From Bradyrhizobium sp. CCBAU 53338 (GTDB taxonomy: Bacteria; Pseudomonadota; Alphaproteobacteria; Rhizobiales; Xanthobacteraceae), in contig NZ_CP030048.1 of NCBI RefSeq assembly GCF_015291665.1, forward strand, positions 6,014,001 through 6,078,000: a stretch of 64,000 bases of DNA, given 5' to 3'. This document shows, piece after piece, positions 43,444 through 53,543 of this stretch. Numbering within the stretch: position 1 is the stretch's first letter; every line of letters begins with the position of its first letter. Both the position numbers and the translations under genes were made by a program. A model generated the notes under the pieces. The model had not been told where the DNA came from, searched no databases, and worked only from the letters and a program-made list of their open reading frames with translations.

Positions 43444-43479
43444 TCAATGACTCCGTGCTCGCATGCTTTCTGACTTGAC

Positions 43480-43523
43480 GCGTTTTCTTGACGCGAACCG
43501 GTATCCACTTCGCTCGAAAACGC
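43480..43523. repeat. intergenic inverted repeat, dispersed Bradyrhizobium-type element
   Basis: GCGTTTTC (43480-43487) and GAAAACGC (43516-43523) arms enclose 28 bases. I recall near-identical elements many times in Bradyrhizobium intergenic regions. It lies between the deacetylase-like gene and the SMP-30 gene end. Confidence 0.6.
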
Positions 43524-43629
43524 TTTGGCTGCGCCACAGATTTCTTGATCCCTGCGGCGTCCAGATGCAAGCAAGAAGAATGCCGTCCTCGTCCTCACGC
43601 CCTGCGCGGGAAGCAGATCGCCCTTGAGT

Positions 43630-44571
43630 TCAGCAGCGCCCCCGCTGGAGACAATGCTCGCGGCCCTGCTGATCGGTGCGGAAGGATTCGATGAAGCCGC
43701 CCTGGCGCTGGGTGACGAAGACGGTCTTGCCGTCGCTGCCACCAAAGGCGAGATTGGTCGGCTCTTTGCCTTTCAGCGCGATCTCGCGCTCGACCGCGCC
43801 ATTGGGCTTCATCAGGGCGATCGTGCCCTTGAGAATGCGCGCGACATAGAGACGCCCGGCAAGATCGGTGCGCAGGCCGTCGATCGTGTCGGGCTGGAAC
43901 GTCTTGACCAGCTTTGCGTCAGTGAGCTCGTTGCCACGGATGGCATAGGACCAGACCTGGCCGTTGCTGGACTCACCGACATAGAGCGTCTTGCCGTCGG
44001 GGCTGAGATCGATGCCGTTGGTAGTACCCATCGCGCGCGGCGCCGACATCACCTGCCCCCGCACCGATCCGTCCGCGGATTTCGTCATGCGCCAGACGTG
44101 GCCTTCCCGGCCCTTCCAGTTCGGATCGCTCGCATAGATCGTGCCATCGCGGGCGATGGTCATGTCGTTGGGCTGGTTCATGTCGTCGGAGTGAAACCAG
44201 ACTGCGGGCTCGGTTGCACCCTTCGGGATCGCAAAAATGTTGTGCTTCTTGTAGTCGGCGATGAACATCGTGCCGTTGCGATCGAAGCGGATGGCGTTGC
44301 CGACGCTTCCTTCGGGCAATGCGGTGAAGGCCTCCGACGCCGCAGCGCCCGCGCGCAACCGGCCGATGGTGCCGGGCTTGCCGAAATTGACGACAAAAAG
44401 GTTGCCGTCGAGATCGGCGGCGGGCCCTTCGATGCCATGTGTATATTCGTCCGCAGGCGTCACCTGCACGCTTTCGAACACCTTCGTCTCGGCTGCGAGG
44501 AGCGGCGTCGCGACGACGAGCAGAATGCTACGGCAAAGGCACCAGAAAATCCTGCCGGATGTAATAGCCAT
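43630..44571 (-). CDS. exported SMP-30/gluconolactonase-like beta-propeller, 313 aa
   Basis: Signal-like N-terminus (SILLVVATPLLAAETK), then repeated six-bladed propeller strands with IRFDRNGTMFIADYK, PNDMTIARDGTIYASDP, TTNGIDLSPDGKTLYVGES and IDGLRTDLAGRLYVA. The Glu, Asn and Asp metal ligands of lactonases fit EGPAAD, QPNDMT and NGIDLSPD. It should act in the periplasm on sugar lactones. Its start overlaps the sugar dehydrogenase-like gene by 44 bases; together they make an oxidation-plus-lactonase pair. Confidence 0.8.
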   Translation of the reverse strand: MAITSGRIFWCLCRSILLVVATPLLAAETKVFESVQVTPADEYTHGIEGPAADLDGNLFVVNFGKPGTIGRLRAGAAASEAFTALPEGSVGNAIRFDRNGTMFIADYKKHNIFAIPKGATEPAVWFHSDDMNQPNDMTIARDGTIYASDPNWKGREGHVWRMTKSADGSVRGQVMSAPRAMGTTNGIDLSPDGKTLYVGESSNGQVWSYAIRGNELTDAKLVKTFQPDTIDGLRTDLAGRLYVARILKGTIALMKPNGAVEREIALKGKEPTNLAFGGSDGKTVFVTQRQGGFIESFRTDQQGREHCLQRGRC

Positions 44572-46600
44572 CGTCGTCGCTGCACTCGCCGTTCAAGTAG
44601 GGATCGGCCGGCCGGAAGAATCGGCTGAAGCCGGGTTTGTCTACAGCGTTCCTTTGTGTCACGACAACGACCTTGGCGGCCGGTATTTCGCCGCATTCCT
44701 TGTTCGCCTTGCTGACGAACTTGCGCTGTGGCAGGCCGAGCTTGATGCGCATCGGTGTCCCCGGAACCATCCTGGCAACCAGCAGATCAACCGTGTTGAG
44801 CAGCGCCGCGTAACCCGGTTCGGTCTTCGGCAGGCCCTCGCCACCCGGCGGCATCAGCTTCTCTGCGCCGATGCCGCGCAGCCGCGCGCGCAGTCTGCCG
44901 GAGGCAGGATCGCCCGGATAGATCCAGCCATCCTGCGACAGCATGAAGCGCAGCACGGCGGCGTCCTTGTCGGCGTCCGACTGCCCCGCCTTCAGGCCGA
45001 AATCGGAGTGGCAGCCGACACAATGCTTTTCGACGAGGTTCTTCCGCAGCGCGGTGATGCGGATATTGTTCTGCGCATCCTTGGCGACGAAGGCGGCAAG
45101 CTGGTCGATCAGCGCCTGGCTGCGCGTATCACAGGGCAGCGGCGGCGGTGGATCGCCCACGGCGCGATCGATCCGGATGATGGTCTGGTTCTTGTCCTCG
45201 ACCAGCCAGATCGCACCATCCTCTGCGACTGTCATACCGACGGGGGCGCCTTGCGGCCGCGCACCGTTGACGCGGTGCCAGCCGGCGATCAGCTCCTCGA
45301 ACGGCGCAGCCGTGACATCCCCGGCGTCGGTCTGAAAGGTATGAGTCGGATCGGCCGCGCAACTGACGTGGTAACGCACCGGTGGCGGGGCCGGCTTCGG
45401 GAAGCCGTGGTCGTCGACGTCGTAGATCAGCACGCGGCTGCCGGTCGGGCGATAGCCGTGCAGACTGACCAAGAGCTTGCCTTCGAGCTCCGGAAACATT
45501 GCACCGTGATAATACAGCATCGAGAGCGGCGCACCGTGCGGCGGCAGCAGTGAGAAGGGCGCCTTGTACAACGGATTGCCGGTGCAAAGCGATTTGTAGA
45601 CGCCCGATTGCAGTACGAGTTTGAACTCGGGGCTCGGCGTCGACAGATCGTAACAATAGGGCCAGCCATAATGCCTGCCCTGCTCGATCGCGTTGATCTC
45701 CTCGTTCGGCTTGAAGATGTCGGGTAGATCGCGACCGTTCTCGCCTTGCAGGAAGGCGTAGCCGGCATCCGGGAAATTCGGATGCAGCACCAGCGCCATC
45801 GAATTGCGCAGGCCCCGCGCGTAGATCGTATGCGGCGGATCGGGATCGTTCGGCTTCAGCGCCGGGAAGACGCCACCTGACGGCGGTGTGAACAGCCAGA
45901 TCGCAGCCATGGCGGAGGCGCCTTCGGCGGCCGCACAAGGTTTCGTGATCGGCGCCGACGTGATGCAATCGTCGCTATGGGCGCCGACATTGACGAACAG
46001 CCGCCCGTTCCTGTCGAACACGAACTGCTTCAGCGGATGTGCCGCCTCATCGAGCTTCGTGCCGTCAGGTAGCGTGATGCGGCGGCCCGGCATGTGGTGG
46101 ATGATGGTCTCGACCGTGCTGCGCGGGTTGTCAGCGAGGGGATCAAAGCGGAAGATGCTCTCCGCGGTCGAGGCGTAGAGCTTCTTGTCTGGACCGATCG
46201 CGAGGCCGAACGGATATTCGACGGCGGTCAGAAGCTCCTTGAACCGCTGACCGCTAGCCGCGTGCGGATCGAGCAGCAGCAGCCGGCCATCGGTGTGGCC
46301 CCAGCCACCCATGTCGGCGACCACGAACAGATCCCGGCCCGGCACCTGAATGATCGACCGCGGAAATTTCAGATGGTCCTCATCGCTGGCGACGAGGCCC
46401 GCGCAGAAGCCGGCTTTCATGTCGATCTGGACTCTTGGAAAGGCGAGATCGCCGCTGCCGCAGGTCTCCGATCCCAACACGTAGCCGCTCCTCCTCACCG
46501 GCTCGGACGAGGCCGGGGCGATGCCGAGCAGCGCTCCGAGCAAAACCACTGCAAATACACGCAGATTTCGGCGTTCGCTGGCGAATGTGAACTGGTTCAC
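44528..46600 (-). CDS. exported sugar dehydrogenase-like beta-propeller with C-terminal cytochrome c domain, 690 aa
   Basis: After an N-terminal signal (VFAVVLLGALLGIAPASS) comes a soluble glucose/sorbosone dehydrogenase-type propeller: FPRSIIQVPGRDLFVVADMG, YPFGLAIGPDKKLYAST, ARGLRNSMALVLHPNFPD, and GWPYCYDL. A cytochrome c domain follows (from about residue 540) with heme motif CVGCH and a distal Met likely in EKLMPPGG. It probably oxidises a sugar with PQQ and passes electrons through the heme to the respiratory chain. I prefer the GTG at 46600, with GGGGAGA 3 bases before it; ATG 46636 is the alternative. PQQ genes are not in the window. Confidence 0.8.
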   Translation of the reverse strand: MNQFTFASERRNLRVFAVVLLGALLGIAPASSEPVRRSGYVLGSETCGSGDLAFPRVQIDMKAGFCAGLVASDEDHLKFPRSIIQVPGRDLFVVADMGGWGHTDGRLLLLDPHAASGQRFKELLTAVEYPFGLAIGPDKKLYASTAESIFRFDPLADNPRSTVETIIHHMPGRRITLPDGTKLDEAAHPLKQFVFDRNGRLFVNVGAHSDDCITSAPITKPCAAAEGASAMAAIWLFTPPSGGVFPALKPNDPDPPHTIYARGLRNSMALVLHPNFPDAGYAFLQGENGRDLPDIFKPNEEINAIEQGRHYGWPYCYDLSTPSPEFKLVLQSGVYKSLCTGNPLYKAPFSLLPPHGAPLSMLYYHGAMFPELEGKLLVSLHGYRPTGSRVLIYDVDDHGFPKPAPPPVRYHVSCAADPTHTFQTDAGDVTAAPFEELIAGWHRVNGARPQGAPVGMTVAEDGAIWLVEDKNQTIIRIDRAVGDPPPPLPCDTRSQALIDQLAAFVAKDAQNNIRITALRKNLVEKHCVGCHSDFGLKAGQSDADKDAAVLRFMLSQDGWIYPGDPASGRLRARLRGIGAEKLMPPGGEGLPKTEPGYAALLNTVDLLVARMVPGTPMRIKLGLPQRKFVSKANKECGEIPAAKVVVVTQRNAVDKPGFSRFFRPADPYLNGECSDDDGYYIRQDFLVPLP

Positions 46601-46802
46601 GGTGTCTCCCCGGACTTTCCGGAAAGCTTGTTCCATGGCGCCTCGGCGTCGTCCAGCCATCACCCGTCTGTGATTAAACCTGTAACGACCTTCGCGCCGA
46701 CCAACCTCCGTAAATTCCCTTACCGGGCTCGACCCGAATGTTTCGGGAATGCTTGGGGTGGTAGCAGTCTGCCGTCCCAATCGCTTTCCACAGGAGGCGC
46801 TT

Positions 46803-47036
46803 ATGGTTCAGGTCTACTTTCACTGCTCCAACACCGAGGGCACGCTGATCGACCGCTACGGCGCTGCCGTCGCCAATCTGACCGAGGCGCGCGACCGTGC
46901 TGCCCAGATCATGAATTCGATGATCCAGACGCCCGGCAGTGAAGACTGGCGCGACTGGGTGATCCATGTCGCCGACGACGACGGCGAGGAGATCTTCGAT
47001 CTCCCCTTCACCGCCATGCTCGGCAAGCCGCATTGA
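46803..47036 (+). CDS. small DUF6894-like protein, 77 aa
   Basis: AGGAGG precedes ATG 46803. The sequence MVQVYFHCSNTEGTLIDRYG, then LTEARDRAAQIMNSMI and VIHVADDDGEEIFDLPF, is the small family common in Bradyrhizobium and given as DUF6894. No catalytic motif is visible. Role unknown. It is 9 bases upstream of another small ORF, with which it is probably co-transcribed. Confidence 0.75.
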   Translation: MVQVYFHCSNTEGTLIDRYGAAVANLTEARDRAAQIMNSMIQTPGSEDWRDWVIHVADDDGEEIFDLPFTAMLGKPH

Positions 47037-47045
47037 GGTGATGCC

Positions 47046-47222
47046 ATGCTGCTTGCTTCACTGAGCCTGCTCCGCCAACCCTTCACCTTCGTCGCCACAA
47101 AATGGCAGAAGCTGGTGCAGATCGCCGGCAACCCCTATCGTCCCGAGCTGCACTACATGCGCGGCCCGGGCCCGAAATGGCACGCCAAGTATCAGGCCAG
47201 CCGCCTGAACCGCGGGCTCTGA
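47046..47222 (+). CDS. small hypothetical protein, 58 aa
   Basis: A 58-residue ORF whose ribosome binding site GAGGTGAT overlaps the end of the preceding gene. It starts MLLASLSLLRQPFTFVATKW, a short hydrophobic N-terminus, and ends in a basic and aromatic tail (RGPGPKWHAKYQASRLNRGL). The codon pattern and spacing argue for translation. No family recognised. Confidence 0.55.
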   Translation: MLLASLSLLRQPFTFVATKWQKLVQIAGNPYRPELHYMRGPGPKWHAKYQASRLNRGL

Positions 47223-47339
47223 GCGCGCCATACCGGGCGCGGCGGGCGCCTGCCACGACCCACCGCGGTCATCCGGCCCTTTCAAGATTGAGCGTTCCTG
47301 TCTACGTTGCGCCCCAATTTTCAAGCTGGGAGCGCTTTC

Positions 47340-48155
47340 ATGTCCAATGAATTTAGGCTGTCCAATTATCTGGCTCGGATCGGCCATGGCGGCCCTGTAA
47401 GGCCGGACCTCGCGACGCTCACCGCGCTCCATGCCGCCCATGTCAACGCGATCCCGTTCGAAGGTCTCGATCCGCTCCTCGGCCGGCAAGTCCGACTCGA
47501 TCTCGCTTCGGTCCAGGCCAAGCTCGTCGACAGCAGGCGCGGCGGTTATTGCTTCGAGCAGAACGCGCTGTTCAAGGCCGCGCTTGAGACGATCGGCTTT
47601 GCCGTGACCGGCCTGTCCGGCCGCGTGCGCTGGATGTCGCCGCCAGAAAGCCCGCTCGGTCCGAAAGTCCATATGCTTCTCAAGGTCGACCTGCCGGAAG
47701 GCCCCCATATCGCCGATGTCGGTTTCGGCGCCTGCGTGATGGATGCTCCCTTGCGGTTCAAGACCGAGATCGAGCAGCCGACTGCAATGGGCACCTTCCG
47801 GCTCGGCGAGACCAACGGGCTGTTTTCAATCAGCGCCAGACAACCCCAGGGCTGGCGAACGATGTATGTCTTTGACCTGGAGCCCCAGATCCAGTCCGAC
47901 TACGAGCTAGGAAACTATTTCACCTCCACCAGCTCGCTTGCGCCCTTCACTAGCACCCTGATCCTGGAACGCGTTGATGCCGACAAGCGTTACAAGCTCG
48001 CGAACCGTCGATTGACGATCGAGGCGCGAGAGGGCGAGGTGCGCCACGAACGCACGATCGACAGCGCCCATGACCTAGGCCAGGTGCTCCAAGAGACGTT
48101 CAATGTCGAGCTACCCGGCCCGACAGACGACGTCTTCGGACGGATCGGCGGATAG
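47340..48155 (+). CDS. nat: arylamine N-acetyltransferase, 271 aa
   Basis: NAT family, acetyl-CoA dependent, cytoplasmic. The catalytic triad is complete: Cys71 in RRGGYCFEQN, His111 in PKVHMLL, Asp126 in IADVGFG. Length (271) is normal. GGGAGCGCTTTC precedes ATG 47340 (MSNEFRLSNYLARIG). It acetylates aryl amines and hydrazines. The native substrate in rhizobia is not known. Confidence 0.9.
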   Translation: MSNEFRLSNYLARIGHGGPVRPDLATLTALHAAHVNAIPFEGLDPLLGRQVRLDLASVQAKLVDSRRGGYCFEQNALFKAALETIGFAVTGLSGRVRWMSPPESPLGPKVHMLLKVDLPEGPHIADVGFGACVMDAPLRFKTEIEQPTAMGTFRLGETNGLFSISARQPQGWRTMYVFDLEPQIQSDYELGNYFTSTSSLAPFTSTLILERVDADKRYKLANRRLTIEAREGEVRHERTIDSAHDLGQVLQETFNVELPGPTDDVFGRIGG

Positions 48156-48329
48156 CCGACGCCTATTGCCGGCCCACGGAATCATTGACGCGCGGCCGCG
48201 CCAGCTTCACATCAGCCATCTCGCAGGTGGATGTTCTCGCTCACCGCAATGTGCCATTGTCCGCGACGCTGCCGCCGATTGAAGAGCCGACCGTCAACGC
48301 AACGAAGCCAAGGCAAAGCCGAAAACATC

Positions 48330-49919
48330 ATGCCTCACCAGTTCAGCCTCAACCAAACCGTCCGCAAACCCGCCGTGAAATCCAAGGGCGGCATCGTCGC
48401 GTCGCAATCGCGGCGGGCGGCCGAGGTGGGGGCGCAGGTGCTGGCGGCGGGCGGCGACTGCGTCGACGCGATCGTGGCAACCACTTTTGCGCTGAACGTG
48501 CTGGAGCCCTGGAACAGCGGGATCGGCGGCGGAGGCGCGATGGTGCTCTACCGCGCCAAGGAAAATCGGTATGAGGTGATCGACTACGGCATGTGCGCGC
48601 CACTGAGCATCCGCGCGTCCGATTACCCCATCGTCGGAGACCGCCTCGCGACCGACCTGTTTCCGTGGCCGCGGGTGAAGGACGACCGCAACGTTCACGG
48701 CCCCGGCGCGATCGCTGTGCCAGGCGTCGTCGCCGGCATGGAAGAAGCGCACCGTCGATACGCCAGGATGTCGTGGAAGGAGCTGGTCGCTCCGGCGGCC
48801 GCGCTCGCCGGCGAAGGCCTGCTGGTGGACTGGTGGACCGAGCTGACGATCGCGGGCTCGGCGACAGACCTTCGGCGCTATCCCGCGAGTGCAGCGATGT
48901 TCTTGAAGGACGGCCTGCCCCCGAGCCCGCCCTGGAGCATCGAGGCCGAGATCCGGTTGCCGCAGGACAATTTGAAGGCCACGCTGCTGCACCTCGCCGA
49001 GGCCGGGCCGCGCGACTTCTATCAGGGCGATCTCGCCAGGAGCATCGCGTCCGACGTCAAGGCCGACGGCGGCTCCCTGTCGGTCGAGGATCTCGCCGCA
49101 TTCCGCGCCCACCCGCGAGAGCCGCTGGCGATCCCCTATCGCGGCGGCAAGGTGTATGCGACGCCGGAACTCACGGCCGGGCCGACCATGGCGCATGCGC
49201 TGCGCCTGTTGCAGCAGAATTTGATGCCGGCACGCGCGCCGGATGCGGCCGCTTATGCTGAATATGCCGTTGCCCTGCAAGAGGCCTACCGCGAGCGGCT
49301 CAAGGACATGGGCGATGCCGACGGCAAGCGCTCGCTCGGCGCCGAATATCTCGCGCCGGCCTGCACCACGCATTTCTCCGTGGTCGACCGGGACGGCAAC
49401 GTCGCCGCGGTGACGCAGACGCTGCTCTCGTCCTTTGGCTCGAAATATGTCACGCCGCACACCGGCATTCCCATGAACAACGGCATCATGTGGTTCGACC
49501 CGACGCCGGGCACCACCAACTCGCTCGCCCCAGGCAAGCGCTGCCTCACCAACTACACGCCTGTCATCGCCGAGACCAAGGACGGCAAGCGCCTCGCGGT
49601 CGGGGCTTCCGGCGGCCGCCGCATCCTGCCGTCGGTGATGCAGCTCGTGTCCTTTGCGATGGATTTCGACATGGATCTCGATGCCGCCATCCACCAGCCC
49701 CGCATCGATTGCAGCGAAGGCGCGATCGTCCTCGGCGACACCAGGCTGCCGGCGGATACACGCAAGGCGCTTGCCGCACGCTTCGACTACAGGGAAGCGC
49801 CGGTGCAGACCCTGCCGATGAAATTCGCCTGCCCGAGCGTCGTGATGCGCGACGGCGATACGAATTCCGGTGCGGTCGAGATATTCCAGCCCTGGGCCGA
49901 CGCGGTAGCGGAAGGTTAA
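48330..49919 (+). CDS. ggt: gamma-glutamyltransferase family protein, 529 aa
   Basis: Ntn-hydrolase of the GGT family. The proenzyme should cut itself before Thr346 in TTHFSVVDRDG, the first residue of the small subunit. Earlier blocks GGIVASQSRRAAEVG, GDCVDAIVA and NSGIGGGGAMVLY are conserved, and SFGSKYVTPHTG with MNNGIMWFDP lines the active site. No signal peptide is seen, unlike most GGTs, so it may act in the cytoplasm. That suits gamma-glutamyl-amine hydrolysis next to the amine-oxidation genes. Start ATG 48330. Confidence 0.85.
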   Translation: MPHQFSLNQTVRKPAVKSKGGIVASQSRRAAEVGAQVLAAGGDCVDAIVATTFALNVLEPWNSGIGGGGAMVLYRAKENRYEVIDYGMCAPLSIRASDYPIVGDRLATDLFPWPRVKDDRNVHGPGAIAVPGVVAGMEEAHRRYARMSWKELVAPAAALAGEGLLVDWWTELTIAGSATDLRRYPASAAMFLKDGLPPSPPWSIEAEIRLPQDNLKATLLHLAEAGPRDFYQGDLARSIASDVKADGGSLSVEDLAAFRAHPREPLAIPYRGGKVYATPELTAGPTMAHALRLLQQNLMPARAPDAAAYAEYAVALQEAYRERLKDMGDADGKRSLGAEYLAPACTTHFSVVDRDGNVAAVTQTLLSSFGSKYVTPHTGIPMNNGIMWFDPTPGTTNSLAPGKRCLTNYTPVIAETKDGKRLAVGASGGRRILPSVMQLVSFAMDFDMDLDAAIHQPRIDCSEGAIVLGDTRLPADTRKALAARFDYREAPVQTLPMKFACPSVVMRDGDTNSGAVEIFQPWADAVAEG

Positions 49920-49921
49920 GG

Positions 49922-51205
49922 CTAGATCCCCAACCGGTCACGCACGCGGCCGGCAATCACCGCTGTTGTCACGCCGACCGGCCAGAACGCGTGCATCGGG
50001 ATCGGATTGATGCCGGTGACGGGCATGTCGATCTCGGCCTTGGCGCCACCGATCAGCCGACGCGCGAGCTGCGCGCCCATTGCAGTGGAGAGCGCAACCC
50101 CGCGGCCGTTGCAGCCGAGCGAGATCAGAATGCCTTCCGCGGGCTCGTGCACATGCGGATAATGATCCCTGGTGATGGCGAGCCGGCTGTTCCAGCCGTG
50201 GGTCCAGGCCACGCCTTTCAGTTGCGGCCACAGCCGCTCGGCGTAGCGGATGAGATAGGCGACGTCATCAGGCGAGTTGATCCAGCGCATCGGCCCCCGG
50301 CCGCCCATCAGGAGGCGGTTGTTCTGGTCAACGCGGTAGTAGACCGTGATGTGGCCGCTCTCATAGAGCACGGGCCGCGTCGGCATGATCGAGCGCGCGA
50401 CATCGTTCGAGAGCGGCGCGGTGGCGGCGATCGAGGAAAACACCGGCACGATGGTGCGGCGAAGCGCCGGCCAGAGATCGTCGGTGAAGCCGTTGGTGGC
50501 GAGCAGCACCTTGTCGGCATGCACGACCGCGCGCGGCGTCTCGATACGCCAGCGACTGCCGTCGCGGCGCAGCGATTGCGCCGGTGTCTCGCCGTGAACC
50601 TTCGCACCCGCCGAGATCGCGGCGCGCGCGAGGCCGCGGGCGTAGCTCAGGGGATGCAGATCGCCGCCGCGGGCGTCCAGCATGGCGCCAATGTAGCGAT
50701 CAGTGCCGGTCATCTCACGCAGTTGCTCGCGATCGAGATACGTCACCGGCATACCGCGACGGATGCACTGCCGTGCGGTCTGCTCGATCGCAGCGGCGCT
50801 GGCCTCGTTATAGGCCGCGCGCAACGTCCCGTTCTGCCGCGCTTCACACGGGATCTGGTAGCGGCGAATCAGATCATGGGTGAAGTTCGGCGTGCCGTAG
50901 GAAAACTCGATCATGCGGCGGCCGAGCTCCGTGCCGAAATCGGCCTCGATCTGATCGGGATCGTGTTTCAGGCCGGGATTGGTGTGGCCGCCGTTGTTGC
51001 CGGACGCGCCCCAGCCCGGCTCCTGCGCCTCCAGCACCAGCGCCTCGACGCCCTGCTCCGCCAGATGCAGCGCCGTGGAGAGCCCCGTGTAACCGCCACC
51101 GACGATTGCCACGGATACGTTCTTGTCCGTATCGAGCGGCGGCGTCGCCACCGGCGCGACGGCGGTGTCGGCGTAGAGCGAAGGCGGCAGCGGCAGGCGC
51201 GTCAT
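49922..51205 (-). CDS. FAD-dependent amine oxidoreductase (PuuB/OrdL type), 427 aa
   Basis: FAD-binding VAIVGGGYTGLSTALHLAEQG and the second motif region LEAQEPGWGASGNNGG, as in gamma-glutamylputrescine oxidoreductase and related DAO-fold enzymes. ATG 51205 (MTRLPLPPS) was chosen because the upstream extension reads as the antisense of the ATPase gene. Substrate probably an N-substituted amine or gamma-glutamyl amine. The gene faces GGT tail to tail and shares a direction with the amino acid transporter, 13 bases after it. Confidence 0.8.
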   Translation of the reverse strand: MTRLPLPPSLYADTAVAPVATPPLDTDKNVSVAIVGGGYTGLSTALHLAEQGVEALVLEAQEPGWGASGNNGGHTNPGLKHDPDQIEADFGTELGRRMIEFSYGTPNFTHDLIRRYQIPCEARQNGTLRAAYNEASAAAIEQTARQCIRRGMPVTYLDREQLREMTGTDRYIGAMLDARGGDLHPLSYARGLARAAISAGAKVHGETPAQSLRRDGSRWRIETPRAVVHADKVLLATNGFTDDLWPALRRTIVPVFSSIAATAPLSNDVARSIMPTRPVLYESGHITVYYRVDQNNRLLMGGRGPMRWINSPDDVAYLIRYAERLWPQLKGVAWTHGWNSRLAITRDHYPHVHEPAEGILISLGCNGRGVALSTAMGAQLARRLIGGAKAEIDMPVTGINPIPMHAFWPVGVTTAVIAGRVRDRLGI

Positions 51206-51218
51206 TGCAAAAGTCCGG

Positions 51219-51946
<728 letters not shown>

Positions 51947-51950
<4 letters not shown>

Positions 51951-52600
51951 TTCTTGCCCGCCCGCTTCTCGAAGTGACGGACCAGCAGGATCAGCGGGAT
52001 GCTCATGGTGAGATACATCAAGGCGACCATCGTGAACACGCTGGTGTTCTTGAAGGTCGAGGACGCGATCAACTTGCCTTGCAGGGCGAGCTCGGCGACC
52101 GTGATGGTCGAGGCCTGCGAAGAGTCCTTCAGCATCATGATCATGACGTTGCCGTAGGGTGGCAGCACGATGCGCACCGCCTGCGGCAGCACCACGCGGC
52201 GCATCGTCAGCCACCAGCCCATACCGATCGATTGCGCCGCCTCGATCTGCCCCTTGTCGATGGCCTCGATGCCGGCGCGGAAGTTTTCAGCCTGGTAGGC
52301 CGAATAGGCGATGCCGAGACCGAGGATCGCGGCCTGCAAGGCGCTGAGCGTAACGCCGAGATCGGGCATCACGAAATACAGGTAGAACAGCAGCACGATG
52401 ATCGGGATGCCGCGGATCACGTTGATCAGGCTGGCGCTGAGCATCGCCAGCGCCTTGATGCCGGAGACCCGCATCATCGCCCAAATCAGGCCGAGCACCG
52501 TCGAGAGCAGCAGCGAGCCGATCGTGACGATGATCGTCAGCGCGACGCCGTTCATCAGAATCGGGAAAAACTCGACGGCGTCGTGCCAGAAACCTTTCAT
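51947..52600 (-). CDS. polar amino acid ABC transporter permease, 217 aa
   Basis: Inner-membrane permease of the HisM/GlnP class with about five helices ([39 protein letters not shown]), the latter holding the conserved AYxAExxR-like stretch. One permease only, so it probably works as a homodimer. It follows the binding protein gene by 24 bases. Confidence 0.9.
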
Positions 52601-52624
52601 CGGGTCGCCTGCGATGAACCGCTA

Positions 52625-53383
52625 TCAGCCCTGAGCCTTCAGGCCCCATTTGCCGAGGATCTTGTCGATGGTGCCGTTGGCCTTGAGCTTTGCCAGCGAC
52701 GCGTTGATCTTGCCGAGCAACGCGGTCTCACCCTTGCGGACGCCGATGCCGACCGAGCCGACGGTGACGGGCTTGTAGCCCTCAACGAGCCGCGTCTCGG
52801 GAAAACCGCCCTGCTTCAGGTTGTAGGCGAGGATCGGATAGTCGGCGTAGCCGGCCTTGAGACGGCCGGTGTTCACGTCACGCAGGATGTCGGGGATGGT
52901 GTCGTAGGCCTTCACGTCCGCGAACAGGCCAGTCTTCTTCAGCGCATCGACAAAGGCGGTACCGACCTGGGCACCGACCGTCTCGCCCTTCAGATCGTCC
53001 TGCGTGGCATAGGCCTTGGTATCGCTCTTCGGAACGACCAGGCCTTCGCCATAGGTGTAGATCGGATCGGAGAAATCGACGACCTCTTTCCGGGGCGCCG
53101 TGATGAACATCGCGGCGGCGATGATGTCGATCTTGCTCGAGGTCAGCGACGGGATCAGCGCCGAGAACTGCATCGGCTCGATCTGCACGTTGAAGCCGGC
53201 GTCCTTGCCGATTTCCGTGACAAGATCGACCATGATGCCCTGGATGGTGTTGGTCTTGGTGTCGAGGAACGTGAACGGAATGCCCGTCGGCGTCGAGCCG
53301 ACCTTGAGCACCTGCTGCGCCGATGCGGGCGCCCCGGCGCAAAGTGCGAGCGCCGCGATTGCGGCCAGACCAATACGCTTCAT
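52625..53383 (-). CDS. polar amino acid ABC transporter binding protein (SBP family 3), 252 aa
   Basis: Signal peptide MKRIGLAAIAALALCAGAPASAQ, then a family 3 fold: PTGIPFTFLD, IQGIMVDLVTEIGKDAG, DIIAAAMFITAPRKEVVDFSDPI, LKGETVGAQVGTAF. First gene of a leftward operon with permease, ATPase and the FAD oxidoreductase. It diverges from an XRE-cupin regulator gene that likely controls it through the TTTTCA palindromes in between. Confidence 0.9.
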   Translation of the reverse strand: MKRIGLAAIAALALCAGAPASAQQVLKVGSTPTGIPFTFLDTKTNTIQGIMVDLVTEIGKDAGFNVQIEPMQFSALIPSLTSSKIDIIAAAMFITAPRKEVVDFSDPIYTYGEGLVVPKSDTKAYATQDDLKGETVGAQVGTAFVDALKKTGLFADVKAYDTIPDILRDVNTGRLKAGYADYPILAYNLKQGGFPETRLVEGYKPVTVGSVGIGVRKGETALLGKINASLAKLKANGTIDKILGKWGLKAQG

Positions 53384-53463
53384 CGCATCCCCCTTTGGGC
53401 TTGCCGATGACGGCGCTGGCGCATGTCCTGATCAGACATTGCGGGCCAAGCCGTTTCGGCCTA

Positions 53464-53481
53464 TTTTCACCGATATGAAAA
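53464..53481. promoter_or_regulatory. inverted repeat TTTTCA-N6-TGAAAA, operator copy 1
   Basis: Perfect 6-bp arms around CCGATA in the divergent region between the binding protein gene and the XRE-cupin gene. A second, related copy starts exactly 50 bases further on. Confidence 0.65.
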
Positions 53482-53513
53482 TTTGGTCACACTTTCGCGG
53501 ACGATGCAAGCGA

Positions 53514-53531
53514 TTTTCATGCACATGAAGG
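53514..53531. promoter_or_regulatory. inverted repeat TTTTCA-N6-TGAAGG, operator copy 2
   Basis: Same layout as copy 1; its inner part is TTCATG-CA-CATGAA. It lies 12 bases before the GTG start of the XRE-cupin regulator, suited to autoregulation. Confidence 0.6.
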
Positions 53532-53543
53532 AAGCGGTTTGAC

